Of a stretch of 64,000 bases of DNA, positions 25,651 to 34,310 are shown in pieces. The DNA lies in the NCBI RefSeq assembly GCF_036088315.1, contig NZ_CP107996.1:2004501-2068500 (forward strand). The letters run 5' to 3'. Both the position numbers and the translations under genes were made by a program. The notes under the pieces were generated by a model. The model was not told where the DNA came from. It did no database searches and saw only the letters and a program-made list of their open reading frames with translations. The stretch's first letter is position 1; the number at the start of each line of letters is the position of its first letter. Origin of the DNA: Streptomyces sp. NBC_00344. GTDB lineage: Bacteria > Actinomycetota > Actinomycetes > Streptomycetales > Streptomycetaceae.

Positions 25651-27351
25651 TCAGAACCCGGGCGGCTCCGTGTACACGCCCCACTCGTCCCGCAGTACCC
25701 CGCAGATCTCTCCGAGCGTCGCCTCGGCCCGCACCGCGGTGAGCATCGGCTCGATCATGTTGGATCCGTCCCTGGCCGCCGCCAGCATCGCGTCGAGCGC
25801 GGACCGTACGCGGGCGTCGTCCCGCGCCGACTTGCGGCCCGTGAGCTCCTTGACCTGCTCGCGCTCCACCTCGTGGCTGACCCGGAGGATCTCCAGATCG
25901 CCGGTGACCGAGCCGTGATGGCAGTTGACTCCTACGACGCGCTTGTCGCCCTTCTCCACCGAACGCTGGTACTGGAAGGCCGACTCGGCGATCTCACCGG
26001 TGAACCAGCCGTCCTCGATGCCGCGCAGGATGCCCGAGGTGATGGGACCGATCGGGTGCACACCGTCGGGATGTGCCCGCAGGCCCCTCTCCTTGATCTG
26101 GTCGAAGATCTTCTCGGCGTCGGCCTCGATACGGTCGGTGAGCTGCTCGATGTACCAGGAGCCGCCCAGCGGGTCCGCCACGTTGGCGACGCCGGTCTCC
26201 TCCATCAGCACCTGCTGCGTCCGCAGGGCGATCTCGGCCGCCTGCTCGCTGGGCAGCGCGAGGGTCTCGTCCAGGGCGTTCGTGTGCAGGGAGTTGGTGC
26301 CGCCGAGAACCGCGGCCAGGGCCTCGACCGCAGTGCGGACCACGTTGTTGTAGGGCTGCTGGGCGGTCAGCGAAACGCCGGCCGTCTGGGTGTGGAAGCG
26401 GAGCCACTGAGCCTTGTCGCTCCGTGCGCCGTAGACGTCCTTCATCCAGCGGGCCCAGATCCGGCGTGCGGCACGGAACTTGGCGATCTCCTCGAAGAAG
26501 TCGACATGGGCGTCGAAGAAGAAGCTCAGTCCCGGCGCGAAGACGTCCACGTCCATGCCGCGCGAGAGGCCGAGCTCCACGTAGCCGAAGCCGTCGGCGA
26601 GGGTGTACGCCAGCTCCTGCGCCGCCGTCGAGCCCGCCTCGCGGATGTGGTAGCCGGAGACCGAGAGCGGCTTGTAGGCGGGGATGGACGTCGCGCAGTG
26701 CTCCATCAGGTCACCGATGAGACGCAGATGCGGCTCCGGCTGGAAGAGCCACTCCTTCTGGGCGATGTACTCCTTGAAGATGTCCGTCTGGAGGGTGCCG
26801 TTCAGGACGGCGGGATCGACACCCTGGCGCTCGGCGGCCACCAGGTACATGCAGAACACCGGGACGGCCGGACCGCTGATCGTCATCGATGTGGTGACGT
26901 CGCCGAGCGGGATGTCCTGGAAGAGGACCTCCATGTCGGCGGCCGAGTCGATGGCGACCCCGCAGTGTCCGACCTCGCCGAGCGACTTCGGCTCGTCGGA
27001 GTCACGGCCCATCAGTGTCGGCATGTCGAACGCGACCGAGAGACCGCCGCCTCCGTTGGCCAGGATCATCTTGTACCGCTCATTGGTCTGCTGGGCGTTG
27101 CCGAAACCGGCGAACTGCCGGATCGTCCAGGTGCGGCCCCGGTAGCCGGTGGGATGCAGACCCCGGGTGTACGGGTACTCACCCGGCCAGCCGATCCGCT
27201 CGAACCCCTCGTAGGTGTCGCCCGGACGGGGCCCGTACACCGGGTCCACCGGGTCGCCGGAGAGCGTGGAGAAGTCGGCGTCCCGCTTACGGGCCTTGTC
27301 GTACCTGGCCTGCCAGCGGCGGCGGCCCTCTTCGATGGCGTGAGCGTCCAT
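25651..27351 (-). CDS. icmA: Isobutyryl-CoA mutase, large subunit
   Basis: A 566-residue acyl-CoA mutase catalytic subunit (TIM barrel) lacking the B12 domain, the exact length of IcmA. It interconverts isobutyryl-CoA and n-butyryl-CoA with adenosylcobalamin bound by a separate small subunit, IcmB, which is not in this window. The two residues that distinguish isobutyryl- from methylmalonyl-CoA mutase are F80 (in TIRQFAGF; Tyr in the latter) and Q198 (in YIAQKEW; Arg in the latter), and both are the isobutyryl type. The ATG at 27351 follows an 18-bp palindrome. It links valine and butyrate metabolism to precursors for polyketides. MeaB and epimerase genes lie 5-8 kb away. Confidence 0.93.
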   Translation of the reverse strand: MDAHAIEEGRRRWQARYDKARKRDADFSTLSGDPVDPVYGPRPGDTYEGFERIGWPGEYPYTRGLHPTGYRGRTWTIRQFAGFGNAQQTNERYKMILANGGGGLSVAFDMPTLMGRDSDEPKSLGEVGHCGVAIDSAADMEVLFQDIPLGDVTTSMTISGPAVPVFCMYLVAAERQGVDPAVLNGTLQTDIFKEYIAQKEWLFQPEPHLRLIGDLMEHCATSIPAYKPLSVSGYHIREAGSTAAQELAYTLADGFGYVELGLSRGMDVDVFAPGLSFFFDAHVDFFEEIAKFRAARRIWARWMKDVYGARSDKAQWLRFHTQTAGVSLTAQQPYNNVVRTAVEALAAVLGGTNSLHTNALDETLALPSEQAAEIALRTQQVLMEETGVANVADPLGGSWYIEQLTDRIEADAEKIFDQIKERGLRAHPDGVHPIGPITSGILRGIEDGWFTGEIAESAFQYQRSVEKGDKRVVGVNCHHGSVTGDLEILRVSHEVEREQVKELTGRKSARDDARVRSALDAMLAAARDGSNMIEPMLTAVRAEATLGEICGVLRDEWGVYTEPPGF

Positions 27352-27362
27352 GACACCGAAGA

Positions 27363-27380
27363 TACTAGGACGTCCTAGTA
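27363..27380. promoter_or_regulatory. 18-bp perfect palindrome at the icmA promoter
   Basis: TACTAGGACGTCCTAGTA is a perfect palindrome 11 bases upstream of the icmA ATG. On the icmA strand its right end provides TAGTAT, a plausible -10, so a bound protein would directly block the promoter. I cannot name the regulator. The site is centred on ACGT, common for TetR/GntR-type operators of acyl-CoA genes. Confidence 0.65.
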
Positions 27381-27424
27381 AATGTCGAAGGGGGACCGCC
27401 CGCGCGGGGCACGGGCGGTGGTGA

Positions 27425-27784
27425 TCAGGCCTTTTGTACGGGCCGGCCCTCAGGCCGCGGCCTGAGGGCCGCGTCGGCGACCAGGGGCTCGAGTTCCCGG
27501 GAGACCTTGCGCTCGACGAAGAAGGCAGCCGTCGGAATGGTCCCGGCCAGCAGCACCCAGAGCTGCTTGGCGACCGGCCATTTGGCCTTGGAGCCGAGAT
27601 CGAAGGCGAAGATCAGGTATACGACGTACAACCAGCCGTGCGCGATGCCGACGACGCTGACGAAACCGCTCGCCCCGTCGATGTCGAGGAGGTACTTGGC
27701 GATGACGCCGAGGGTCAGCAGGACCAGCAGCACACCGGTGACATAGGCCATCACGCGATAGCGGGTCAGCACGCTTCGTTTCAT
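27425..27784 (-). CDS. DUF3817 small membrane protein
   Basis: A 119-residue protein with three hydrophobic segments (RVMAYVTGVLLVLLTLGVIA, GIAHGWLYVVYLIFAF, LWVLLAGTIPTAAFFVERKV), the layout of DUF3817 (YdzA-like) integral membrane proteins. The conserved HGWLYVVY and PTAAFFVERK motifs are present. The ATG at 27784 follows a TACGCT -10-like box closely, so translation may be leaderless; MRPVTLDR at 27808 is an upstream alternative. A second paralogue is at 28814-29158. Function is unknown in the family. Confidence 0.85.
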   Translation of the reverse strand: MKRSVLTRYRVMAYVTGVLLVLLTLGVIAKYLLDIDGASGFVSVVGIAHGWLYVVYLIFAFDLGSKAKWPVAKQLWVLLAGTIPTAAFFVERKVSRELEPLVADAALRPRPEGRPVQKA

Positions 27785-27916
27785 GCGGTCGAGCGTAACC
27801 GGACGCATCGGTCGATCTTCGGGCGGGTCGGTGCCGTGCGGAGCCGTCGGCCGACTCCGCACACAGGTGCGGGCCGGCATCGTCCCGAGGCGCGGGCCCG
27901 CGGCCCCGCGCGGCCG

Positions 27917-28426
27917 CTACCGCTCCTCGAAGTCCTCCGCGGCCACTCGCAGGGGCCTGAGCATCGCGAAGATCTCGCCGCACTCCTCCGCGTCGTAGGC
28001 GCGCAACCCGAAGTCCATCTCCATCAGGTCCTCGGTGGCGGACTCGACGACCTCTCGGCCCTTGTCGGTGATGGACGCCAGGGTGCCTCGGCCGTCGTTC
28101 GGATTGGGGCGCTTGTCGACCAGACCGGATCTCACCAGCCGGTCAACGGTGTTCGTCACCGACGTGGGATGCACCATCAGCCGCTCGCCGATCTTGGACA
28201 TCGGCAGCTCACCCGCCTTGGAGAAGGTGAGCAGCACCAGCGCCTCGTACCGGGCGAACGTCAGCCCGTACGGCTTGACGACCGCGTCCACATCGGCGAG
28301 CAGGATCTGGTGGGCTCGCATGATGGAGGTGATCGCGGCCATCGATGGCACGGGCCCCCAGCGCTGCTGCCAGAGTTCGTCGGCGCGGGCGATGGGATCG
28401 AAGGCAAGGCTGAGCGGCTTCGGCAC
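27917..28426 (-). CDS. MarR-family transcriptional regulator
   Basis: A 169-residue regulator. The winged helix is clear (LPMSKIGERLMVHPTSVTNT, then VDRLVRSGLVDKRPNPNDGR with the wing DGRGTLASITDKG). The start is GTG at 28426, which follows TAGGGT by 7 bases and lacks a ribosome binding site, so it is probably leaderless. A short palindrome lies just upstream at 28447-28456 and is a candidate autoregulatory site. It sits between the two DUF3817 genes in the same direction; which genes it controls is not evident. Confidence 0.9.
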   Translation of the reverse strand: MPKPLSLAFDPIARADELWQQRWGPVPSMAAITSIMRAHQILLADVDAVVKPYGLTFARYEALVLLTFSKAGELPMSKIGERLMVHPTSVTNTVDRLVRSGLVDKRPNPNDGRGTLASITDKGREVVESATEDLMEMDFGLRAYDAEECGEIFAMLRPLRVAAEDFEER

Positions 28427-28446
28427 GGCATCGACCCTACCGGCCG

Positions 28447-28456
28447 GTCATATGAC
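28447..28456. promoter_or_regulatory. Short palindrome upstream of marR
   Basis: GTCATATGAC is a perfect 10-bp palindrome located 8 bases upstream of the -10-like TAGGGT of the marR gene. MarR proteins often bind such short palindromes at their own promoter. The assignment rests on position and symmetry only. Confidence 0.4.
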
Positions 28457-28523
28457 GGTCAGCCCTGTCTCGCCCCTCGGTACCGCGACATCACGGCGCA
28501 CGAGGGCACGGACGGAGCGGGAA

Positions 28524-28817
28524 TCACCCGGAGAGGTAGCCCTCGACGGTCTCGACCTTGGAGGTCAGCCCGTCCGTCACTCCCGGCCTGATGTCCGCCT
28601 TCAGCACCAGCGAGACCCGGGGAGCGCGCTCCTCGACGACGGCGACGGCGCGCCTGACCACGTCCATGACCTCGTCCCATTCACCTTCGACCGAGGTGAA
28701 CATGGCGTCCGTACGGTTCGCGAGACCCGACTCACGTACGACGCGGACCGCGTCGGCGACGTACTCCCCCACTTCCTCGCCGACACCCAGCGGAGTGATC
28801 GAGAAGGCGACGATCAC
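28524..28817 (-). CDS. MTH1187-family thiamine-binding protein
   Basis: A 97-residue protein starting [20 protein letters not shown] and containing [20 protein letters not shown] and [12 protein letters not shown]. This is the ferredoxin-like fold of the MTH1187/YkoF-related family, which binds thiamine or its hydroxymethylpyrimidine part and usually forms tetramers. The start GTG at 28817 overlaps the end of the upstream DUF3817 gene by 4 bases, so the two are translated together. No thiamine biosynthesis gene or TPP riboswitch is seen nearby, so the ligand is a family-level inference. Confidence 0.85.
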   Translation of the reverse strand: MIVAFSITPLGVGEEVGEYVADAVRVVRESGLANRTDAMFTSVEGEWDEVMDVVRRAVAVVEERAPRVSLVLKADIRPGVTDGLTSKVETVEGYLSG

Positions 28818-29158
28818 GAAGCGACCACACCTTCGCGCCGGGCCCTGGAGGCGATGATCGCGTCCTCGGCCTCACGGCGCAGCTTGCGCTCGGCGAAGAA
28901 GCCACCGGTGGGCAGCACCGAGAGCACGAAGTAGAGGACGCCCTTCTTCAGCGGCCACTTGGTGCGGTTCCAGGCGTCGGCCCAGAAGAGCACGTAGAGC
29001 ACGAAGAGCACTCCGTGCACCATGCCCATGACCGGCACCGCGTTGAATTCCGTCGTCCGCTTGAGTACCGAGCAGACGAGCAGCAGCAGGAAGGAGACCG
29101 CCTCGGGGGCGGAGATCAGACGGAGGCGGCGGATTGCGGATGCGGTCTTGATGTCCAC
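28814..29158 (-). CDS. DUF3817 small membrane protein (second copy)
   Basis: A 114-residue membrane protein with three hydrophobic segments and the same end motif as the first copy ([20 protein letters not shown]). The conserved [16 protein letters not shown] matches GIAHGWLYVVYLIFAF of the paralogue. The start GTG at 29158 ([20 protein letters not shown]) has AAGG about 8 bases upstream; an open upstream extension is unlike the family. It overlaps the MTH1187-type gene by 4 bases. Confidence 0.85.
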   Translation of the reverse strand: MDIKTASAIRRLRLISAPEAVSFLLLLVCSVLKRTTEFNAVPVMGMVHGVLFVLYVLFWADAWNRTKWPLKKGVLYFVLSVLPTGGFFAERKLRREAEDAIIASRARREGVVAS

Positions 29159-29332
29159 GGAGGAAACCTTCGGCAGCGGGCGACGGGGTGGGTTTCTGCC
29201 CGTGCGTGATCTTGTGAAAGAACGCACAAGCTCCGGCCATTGTGTCAGCCGCCCCCCTCAGGGCTCCTTCAGGGTGGATACGGCACCCAAGGACACTGTT
29301 CGTACCCCTTCCGGCCCGTTACCTTCAATCCC

Positions 29333-29971
29333 GTGGCTCAGTTCCGACTCCAAGGCAGCAAGGTCCTCGCCGTCGACATGACAGGCGACGCAGTCAAAGC
29401 GAAGAACGGCTCGATGGTCGCCTACGACGGCCAGATGGCGTTCAAGAAGATGTCCGGCGGAGGCGAGGGGCTCCGCGGCATGGTGACCCGGCGCCTCACC
29501 GGCGAGCAGATGACGATGATGGAGGTGCGGGGCCAGGGCACCTGCTACTTCGCCGACCGGGCGACCGAGATCAATCTCGTCACCCTGAACGGCGAGAAGC
29601 TCCACGTCGAGGCGAGCAATCTGCTCTGCACCGACGCGGGGCTCCGCACCGGCACGACCTTCACCGGTCTGCGCGGCGCCGCCCAGGGCAACGGCCTGTT
29701 CACCACCACCGTCGAGGGCACCGGGCAGGCGGCGATCATGTCGGACGGCCCCGCGGTGGTACTGCGGGTCAGCGCCCAGTACCCGCTGCAGGTCGACCCC
29801 GGCGCGTACATCGCGCACACCGGCAGTCTTCAGCAGCACTTCCAGAGCGGCGTCAGCTTCCGGACGTTCATGGGTGAGGGCTCCGGGGAGTCCTTCCAGA
29901 TCCGCTTCGAGGGTGAAGGACTCGTCTACGTCCAGCCCAGCGAGCGCACGACCATGGGGGGCGACATCTGA
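29333..29971 (+). CDS. AIM24-family protein, first of three
   Basis: A 212-residue protein of the AIM24 (DUF124) family, a double-stranded beta-helix fold. Recognisable segments are VLAVDMTGDAVKAKNGSMVA at the N-terminus, GEKLHVEASNLLCTDAGLRT in the middle, and EGSGESFQIRFEGEGLVYVQ at the end. The start is GTG at 29333, 7 bases after TACCTT (29320-29325), implying a leaderless mRNA. Its stop overlaps the start of the second copy. AIM24 in yeast is a mitochondrial inner-membrane protein; bacterial members have no firmly established role. Confidence 0.88.
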   Translation: MAQFRLQGSKVLAVDMTGDAVKAKNGSMVAYDGQMAFKKMSGGGEGLRGMVTRRLTGEQMTMMEVRGQGTCYFADRATEINLVTLNGEKLHVEASNLLCTDAGLRTGTTFTGLRGAAQGNGLFTTTVEGTGQAAIMSDGPAVVLRVSAQYPLQVDPGAYIAHTGSLQQHFQSGVSFRTFMGEGSGESFQIRFEGEGLVYVQPSERTTMGGDI

Positions 29972-30621
29972 TGCCGTTCAACGAGATCAACTCGAAGATG
30001 GTCGAGGCGGTGGTGTCGCCGGGGCAGAAGATGTTCAGCCAGCGCGGGGCCATGCTCGCCTACCGGGGCGAGGTCACCTTCACACCGAACATCCAGGGCG
30101 GTCAGGGCGGCGTGATGTCCATGATCGGACGGCGGGTGGCCAATGAGGCCACCCCGCTGATGACGGTCGAGGGCAGCGGCACCGTGATGTTCGGGCACGG
30201 CGGCCACCACATCCAGGTGATCTCGCTGGCCGGGGACACCCTTTTCGTGGAGGCGGACCGGCTGCTGGCATTCGACGGGACGCTGCAGCAGGGCACCATG
30301 TTCATGGGCTCGCAGGGCGGCGTCATGGGCATGGTGCGCGGACAGGTGACCGGCCAGGGGCTGTTCACCACGACGCTCAAGGGACACGGCTCGGTGGCGG
30401 TGATGGCGCACGGAGGGGTGATCGAGCTGCCGATCACACCGCAGCGGCCGGTACATGTCGACCCGCAGGCCTATGTCGCCCACCACGGTGACGTACGCAA
30501 CAAGCTGTCCACGGCGCTCGGCTGGCGGGACATGGTGGGACGGGGCTCGGGCGAGGCGTTCCAGCTGGAACTCTCGGGCAGCGGCGCCGTGTACGTACAG
30601 GCTTCGGAGGAGAAACTGTGA
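29971..30621 (+). CDS. AIM24-family protein, second of three
   Basis: A 216-residue AIM24 protein with the same domain as its neighbours: VEAVVSPGQKMFSQRGAMLA, TLFVEADRLLAFDGTLQQGT, VHVDPQAYVAHHGDV and GRGSGEAFQLELSGSGAVYV. It is rich in Gly-Gly turns (GGQGGVMSMIGRRV), as expected for a beta-helix. The ATG overlaps the preceding stop, and its own stop overlaps the GTG of the third copy, so all three are made from one mRNA, probably in fixed ratio as a complex. Confidence 0.88.
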   Translation: MPFNEINSKMVEAVVSPGQKMFSQRGAMLAYRGEVTFTPNIQGGQGGVMSMIGRRVANEATPLMTVEGSGTVMFGHGGHHIQVISLAGDTLFVEADRLLAFDGTLQQGTMFMGSQGGVMGMVRGQVTGQGLFTTTLKGHGSVAVMAHGGVIELPITPQRPVHVDPQAYVAHHGDVRNKLSTALGWRDMVGRGSGEAFQLELSGSGAVYVQASEEKL

Positions 30622-31394
30622 CCGGACCTGTGGTCTTCGACCCGATGACGCTGCCGGCCAACGACAACGTCAACAAGTACACCTTCTGCGTGGAACTCAA
30701 AAGCGGTCAGTGGTTCCTGCAGAAGGGAAAGATGATCGCCTACTACGGGCGGATCGAGTACAACGGCTTCGGCCGCGGCCGCTTCGACCATCTGCTGCGC
30801 AGCAGTTTCCACTCGCCGCTGCACGCCCAGGACTGGGTGGTCGCGGAGGGTTCCGGCAAGATGCTGCTCGCCGACCGTGCCTTCGACGTGAACTCGTACG
30901 ACCTGGAGGACGGGAACCTCACGATCCGCTCGGGGAATCTGCTGGCCTTCGAGCCGTCGCTGGCCCTGAAGCAGTCGATCGTGCCCGGCTTCCTCACACT
31001 GATCGGCACCGGGAAGTTCGTGGCAGCCTCCAACGGCCCGGTCGTCTTCATGGAGCCGCCGATCCGGGTCGATCCACAGGCGCTGGTGGGGTGGGCGGAC
31101 TGCCCCTCGCCCTGCCACCACTACGACCACGCCTATATGACGGGGGTGCTGGGCGGTATCCGCTCGCTCACCGGTCTGGGCGGCACATCGGGCGAGGAGC
31201 ACCAGTTCGAGTTCGTCGGAGCCGGGACGGTGCTGCTGCAGTCGACCGAAGTGCTGATGCCCGAGCAGCCGACGGGCGCGGTACCCGGTGAACCCGGCGT
31301 TCCCGGAGGTCAAGGGCCCGGTTCCGGCCAATCCGGCGGCGCACCGAGGCTTACCGGCCAGCTGGGGGATCTCCAGCGTCGCTTCGGGCTGTGA
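30618..31394 (+). CDS. AIM24-family protein, third of three, with C-terminal tail
   Basis: A 258-residue AIM24 protein. The core (about 15-215) includes KSGQWFLQKGKMIAYYGRIE, NLTIRSGNLLAFEPSLALKQ, IRVDPQALVGWADCPSPCHH and GEEHQFEFVGAGTVLLQSTE. Unlike the other two it carries two cysteines and a His-His pair (CPSPCHHYDH), and a Gly/Pro-rich tail of about 40 residues (GEPGVPGGQGPGSGQSGGAP). The start GTG at 30618 overlaps the previous gene by 4 bases. A strong hairpin follows the stop. Confidence 0.88.
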   Translation: MTGPVVFDPMTLPANDNVNKYTFCVELKSGQWFLQKGKMIAYYGRIEYNGFGRGRFDHLLRSSFHSPLHAQDWVVAEGSGKMLLADRAFDVNSYDLEDGNLTIRSGNLLAFEPSLALKQSIVPGFLTLIGTGKFVAASNGPVVFMEPPIRVDPQALVGWADCPSPCHHYDHAYMTGVLGGIRSLTGLGGTSGEEHQFEFVGAGTVLLQSTEVLMPEQPTGAVPGEPGVPGGQGPGSGQSGGAPRLTGQLGDLQRRFGL

Positions 31395-31426
31395 GCGATA
31401 GCCTGCGGAGTGTAACGTCGAACACC

Positions 31427-31453
31427 TGAGCCACGGCCGTGTGCCGTGGCTCA
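31427..31453. terminator. Terminator hairpin after the AIM24 operon
   Basis: TGAGCCACGGC (31427-31437) pairs perfectly with GCCGTGGCTCA (31443-31453) around a 5-base loop, 33 bases after the last AIM24 stop and just upstream of the marR promoter. Confidence 0.8.
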
Positions 31454-31501
31454 CGCTCCACGAATTTGTCCAATATTCAACTTCTTAGGTAGAATCCTCA
31501 T

Positions 31502-31975
31502 ATGGAGACCGAGACGGCCACCCCCTGGCTGAGCGACGCCGAGCAGTGCGCCTGGCGCACTTACCTGGATGTCAACCGGCTACTCACCTACCAGATGGAG
31601 AGGGACCTGCAGCCGTTCGGGCTGACCATGAACGACTACGAGATCCTGGTCAATCTCTCGGAAGCGGACGAGAAGCGGATGCGGATGAGCGACCTCGCGG
31701 CCGCCACCCTCCAGTCCAAGAGCCGGCTTTCCCACCAGATCACCCGGATGGAGAAGGCGGGCCTCGTCCGCAGGGAGAACTGCGAGTCCGACCGGCGCGG
31801 ACTCTTCGCCGTACTCACCGAGCTCGGCGGGGAGACCATGCACAAGGTCGCCCCGCACCATGTGGCGTCCGTGCGCACACACTTCATCGACATGCTGTCG
31901 CCCGGTGCGCTGGCCGGTGTACGCGAGTCACTGACCCCGATCGCAGAGCAGCTGCGGGGGCGTCGCAAGAACTAG
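31502..31975 (+). CDS. MarR-family transcriptional regulator
   Basis: A 157-residue regulator with a clear winged helix-turn-helix (RMRMSDLAAATLQSKSRLSH, QITRMEKAGLVRRENCESDR, wing RRGLFAVLTELG). The upstream promoter has TTGTCC (31466-31471) and TAGAAT (31490-31495) with an 18-bp spacer; the ATG at 31502 follows the -10 by 6 bases, so the mRNA is probably leaderless. The promoter is unusually AT-rich for this genome. A single cysteine lies beside the wing (RENCESDRR), as in some redox-sensing MarR proteins. Target genes are unknown; nothing coherent lies next to it. Confidence 0.9.
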   Translation: METETATPWLSDAEQCAWRTYLDVNRLLTYQMERDLQPFGLTMNDYEILVNLSEADEKRMRMSDLAAATLQSKSRLSHQITRMEKAGLVRRENCESDRRGLFAVLTELGGETMHKVAPHHVASVRTHFIDMLSPGALAGVRESLTPIAEQLRGRRKN

Positions 31976-32101
31976 CCGGTCCCGGCACCGCCCGCAGGGG
32001 CGGGTTGCCCAGGACGAAGCGGTGGACCGATGGGGCGATCCTCAATCGGCGGACCGCGGGACGGGGGAAGCCCGGCGGACCGCCGGGCCCGCCCCGCCCG
32101 G

Positions 32102-33070
32102 TCATCCGCCGGCCGTCACACCTTCCACCAGCGCGTCCGCCGCCGCGTACGGATCGAGTTCACCCGCAACGATCCGTTCCGCCAGGGCCCCGAGCCGCCG
32201 GTCGCCCCGCAGATCACCGATCCGCTCACGGAGTGCCGTGACGGCGATCGTCTCGACCTCGTGCGCCGCACGCGCACGACGGCGTTCCGAAAGGACGCCC
32301 CGCTCCTCCATCCACGCCCGGTGCTTCTCCAGTGCCTCGACGACCTCGTCGATGCCCTCACCGCGGGCGGCGACCGTCTTGACGATCGGCGGGCGCCAGT
32401 CACCGGCGTCGCGGGACTCACCGAGGCCCAGCATGTGATTGAGCTCCCTGGCCGTCGCGTCCGCGCCGTCCCGGTCAGCCTTGTTGACGACATAGACGTC
32501 GCCGATCTCCAGGATCCCGGCCTTGGCGGCCTGGATTCCGTCGCCCATACCGGGTGCGAGCAGGACCACCGAGGTGTCGGCCTGTGAAGCGATCTCCACC
32601 TCGGACTGGCCGACGCCGACCGTCTCCACCAGCACGACGTCGCACCCCGCCGCATCCAGTACCCGGATCGCCTGGGGTGCCGCCCAGGCCAGTCCGCCGA
32701 GATGACCACGGGTGGCCATCGAGCGGATGTAGACACCGGGGTCCGACGCGTGCTCGGACATCCGCACCCGGTCACCGAGCAGCGCTCCCCCGGAGAAGGG
32801 GGACGAGGGGTCGACCGCGAGCACGCCGACCCGCTTGCCTGCCCGCCGGTACGCGGAGACCAGCGCGGAGGTGGAGGTCGATTTGCCGACACCTGGCGAA
32901 CCGGTGAGGCCGACGACATACGCACCGCCGGAGAGCGGAGCGAGCCGCGCCATCACCTCGCGCAGCTGCGGGGACGCCCCCTCCACGAGCGAGATCAGCC
33001 GGGCCACGGCCCGCGGCCTGCCCTCGCGGGCCTGCTCGACCAGGGTGGGGACGTCCACGTCCACGTTCAC
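32102..33070 (-). CDS. meaB: Methylmalonyl-CoA mutase-associated GTPase MeaB
   Basis: A 322-residue G3E-family GTPase that loads and protects the adenosylcobalamin cofactor of acyl-CoA mutases. The P-loop is GSPGVGKST; the Mg/switch segments follow (VDPSSPFSGGALLGDRVRM, then RSMATRGHLGGL), with a Walker B-like VLVETVGVGQSEVEI and the NKAD specificity motif. The start GTG at 33070 reads MNVDVDVPTL with GGAGCT before it. The thiolase gene lies 37 bases upstream on the same strand. Its client could be methylmalonyl-CoA mutase encoded elsewhere and also the isobutyryl-CoA mutase found 5 kb away. Confidence 0.93.
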   Translation of the reverse strand: MNVDVDVPTLVEQAREGRPRAVARLISLVEGASPQLREVMARLAPLSGGAYVVGLTGSPGVGKSTSTSALVSAYRRAGKRVGVLAVDPSSPFSGGALLGDRVRMSEHASDPGVYIRSMATRGHLGGLAWAAPQAIRVLDAAGCDVVLVETVGVGQSEVEIASQADTSVVLLAPGMGDGIQAAKAGILEIGDVYVVNKADRDGADATARELNHMLGLGESRDAGDWRPPIVKTVAARGEGIDEVVEALEKHRAWMEERGVLSERRRARAAHEVETIAVTALRERIGDLRGDRRLGALAERIVAGELDPYAAADALVEGVTAGG

Positions 33071-33107
33071 AGCTCCGATCAGTCAGTGCGTGCAGTAGGT
33101 ACGTACA

Positions 33108-34310
33108 TCAGTTGCCGGGAACGCGCACGATCAGCGCGTCACCCTGGCCTCCGCCGCCGCACAGCGCGGCCGCACCGACGCCGCCGCCGCGCCGCTTGAG
33201 CTCCAGCGCGAGGTGCAGGACGACCCGGGCACCGGACATCCCGATGGGGTGGCCCAGGGCGATGGCGCCACCGTTGACGTTCACCTTTTCCGGCGAAACC
33301 CCGAGGTCCTTCATTGACTGTACGGCGACCGCGGCGAAGGCCTCGTTGATCTCGATGAGGTCGAGGTCCTCCACGCCGATGCCCTCCTTGCCCAGCGCGT
33401 GCTGAATGGCGTTGGAGGGCTGGGACTGCAGCGAGTTGTCGGGGCCCGCCACATTGCCGTGCGCGCCGATCTCCGCGATCCAGTCCAGGCCCAGCTCCTC
33501 GGCCTTGGCCCTGCTCATCACCACGACCGCCGCCGCACCGTCGGAGATCTGCGAGGAGGTGCCCGCGGTGATGGTGCCGCCCTTGGCGAAGGCAGGACGC
33601 AGCTTGCCGAGCGACTCCGCGGTGGTCTCGGCCCTGATCCCCTCGTCCTGGGAGAACAGAACCGGGTCGCCCTTGCGCTGGGGAATCTCGACCGGCGTGA
33701 TCTCGGCCTCGAAGAGGCCGTTCTTCTGCGCGGCGGCGGCCCGCTGGTGCGAGGCGGCGGCGAACTCGTCCTGGGGAGCGCGGTCGATGCCCAGACGGGT
33801 GTTGTGCTTCTCCGTGGACTCACCCATCGGGATGGACTCGAAGGAGTCGGTCAGACCGTCGTGGGCCATCGAGTCGAGCAGCTCGATCGCACCGTACTTG
33901 TAGCCCTCACGGGACTTCGGCAGCAGGTGCGGCGCGTTGGTCATCGACTCCTGGCCGCCCGCCACGACGATGTCGAACTCACCGGCGCGGATCAGCTGGT
34001 CGGCGAGCGCGATGGCGTCGAGCCCGGAGAGACAGACCTTGTTGATGGTCAGAGCGGGAACGTTCATGGGGATGCCCGCCTTGACGGCGGCCTGGCGTGC
34101 CGGGATCTGCCCCGCCCCGGCCTGGAGCACCTGGCCCATGATCACGTACTGCACCTGGTCGCCGCCGATGCCGGCGCGCTCCAGGGCAGCCTTGATGGCG
34201 AATGCGCCGAGGTCGGCGCCGGAGAAGGACTTCAGCGAGCCGAGAAGCCGGCCCATGGGGGTCCTTGCACCCGCGACGATCACGGAGGTGTTGCTGTTCG
34301 TTCCAGACAT
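33108..34310 (-). CDS. Acetyl-CoA acetyltransferase (thiolase II)
   Basis: A 400-residue thiolase that condenses two acetyl-CoA to acetoacetyl-CoA, or cleaves it. The acylated cysteine is C93 in NKVCLSG, the base histidine is in [16 protein letters not shown], and the second cysteine is in [10 protein letters not shown]. Length and motifs fit the biosynthetic or degradative short-chain class. The ATG at 34310 is preceded by AAGGGG. It runs into meaB with a 37-base gap and is divergent from the epimerase gene. In Streptomyces acetoacetyl-CoA also feeds the ethylmalonyl-CoA route, so the neighbourhood is consistent with short-chain acyl-CoA metabolism. Confidence 0.93.
   Translation of the reverse strand: MSGTNSNTSVIVAGARTPMGRLLGSLKSFSGADLGAFAIKAALERAGIGGDQVQYVIMGQVLQAGAGQIPARQAAVKAGIPMNVPALTINKVCLSGLDAIALADQLIRAGEFDIVVAGGQESMTNAPHLLPKSREGYKYGAIELLDSMAHDGLTDSFESIPMGESTEKHNTRLGIDRAPQDEFAAASHQRAAAAQKNGLFEAEITPVEIPQRKGDPVLFSQDEGIRAETTAESLGKLRPAFAKGGTITAGTSSQISDGAAAVVVMSRAKAEELGLDWIAEIGAHGNVAGPDNSLQSQPSNAIQHALGKEGIGVEDLDLIEINEAFAAVAVQSMKDLGVSPEKVNVNGGAIALGHPIGMSGARVVLHLALELKRRGGGVGAAALCGGGGQGDALIVRVPGN

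Noticed and set aside
27425-27983. Longer N-terminus for the first DUF3817 protein (MPARTCVRSR... or further).
   Set aside because: The extension is unlike the family, which begins directly before the first membrane segment.
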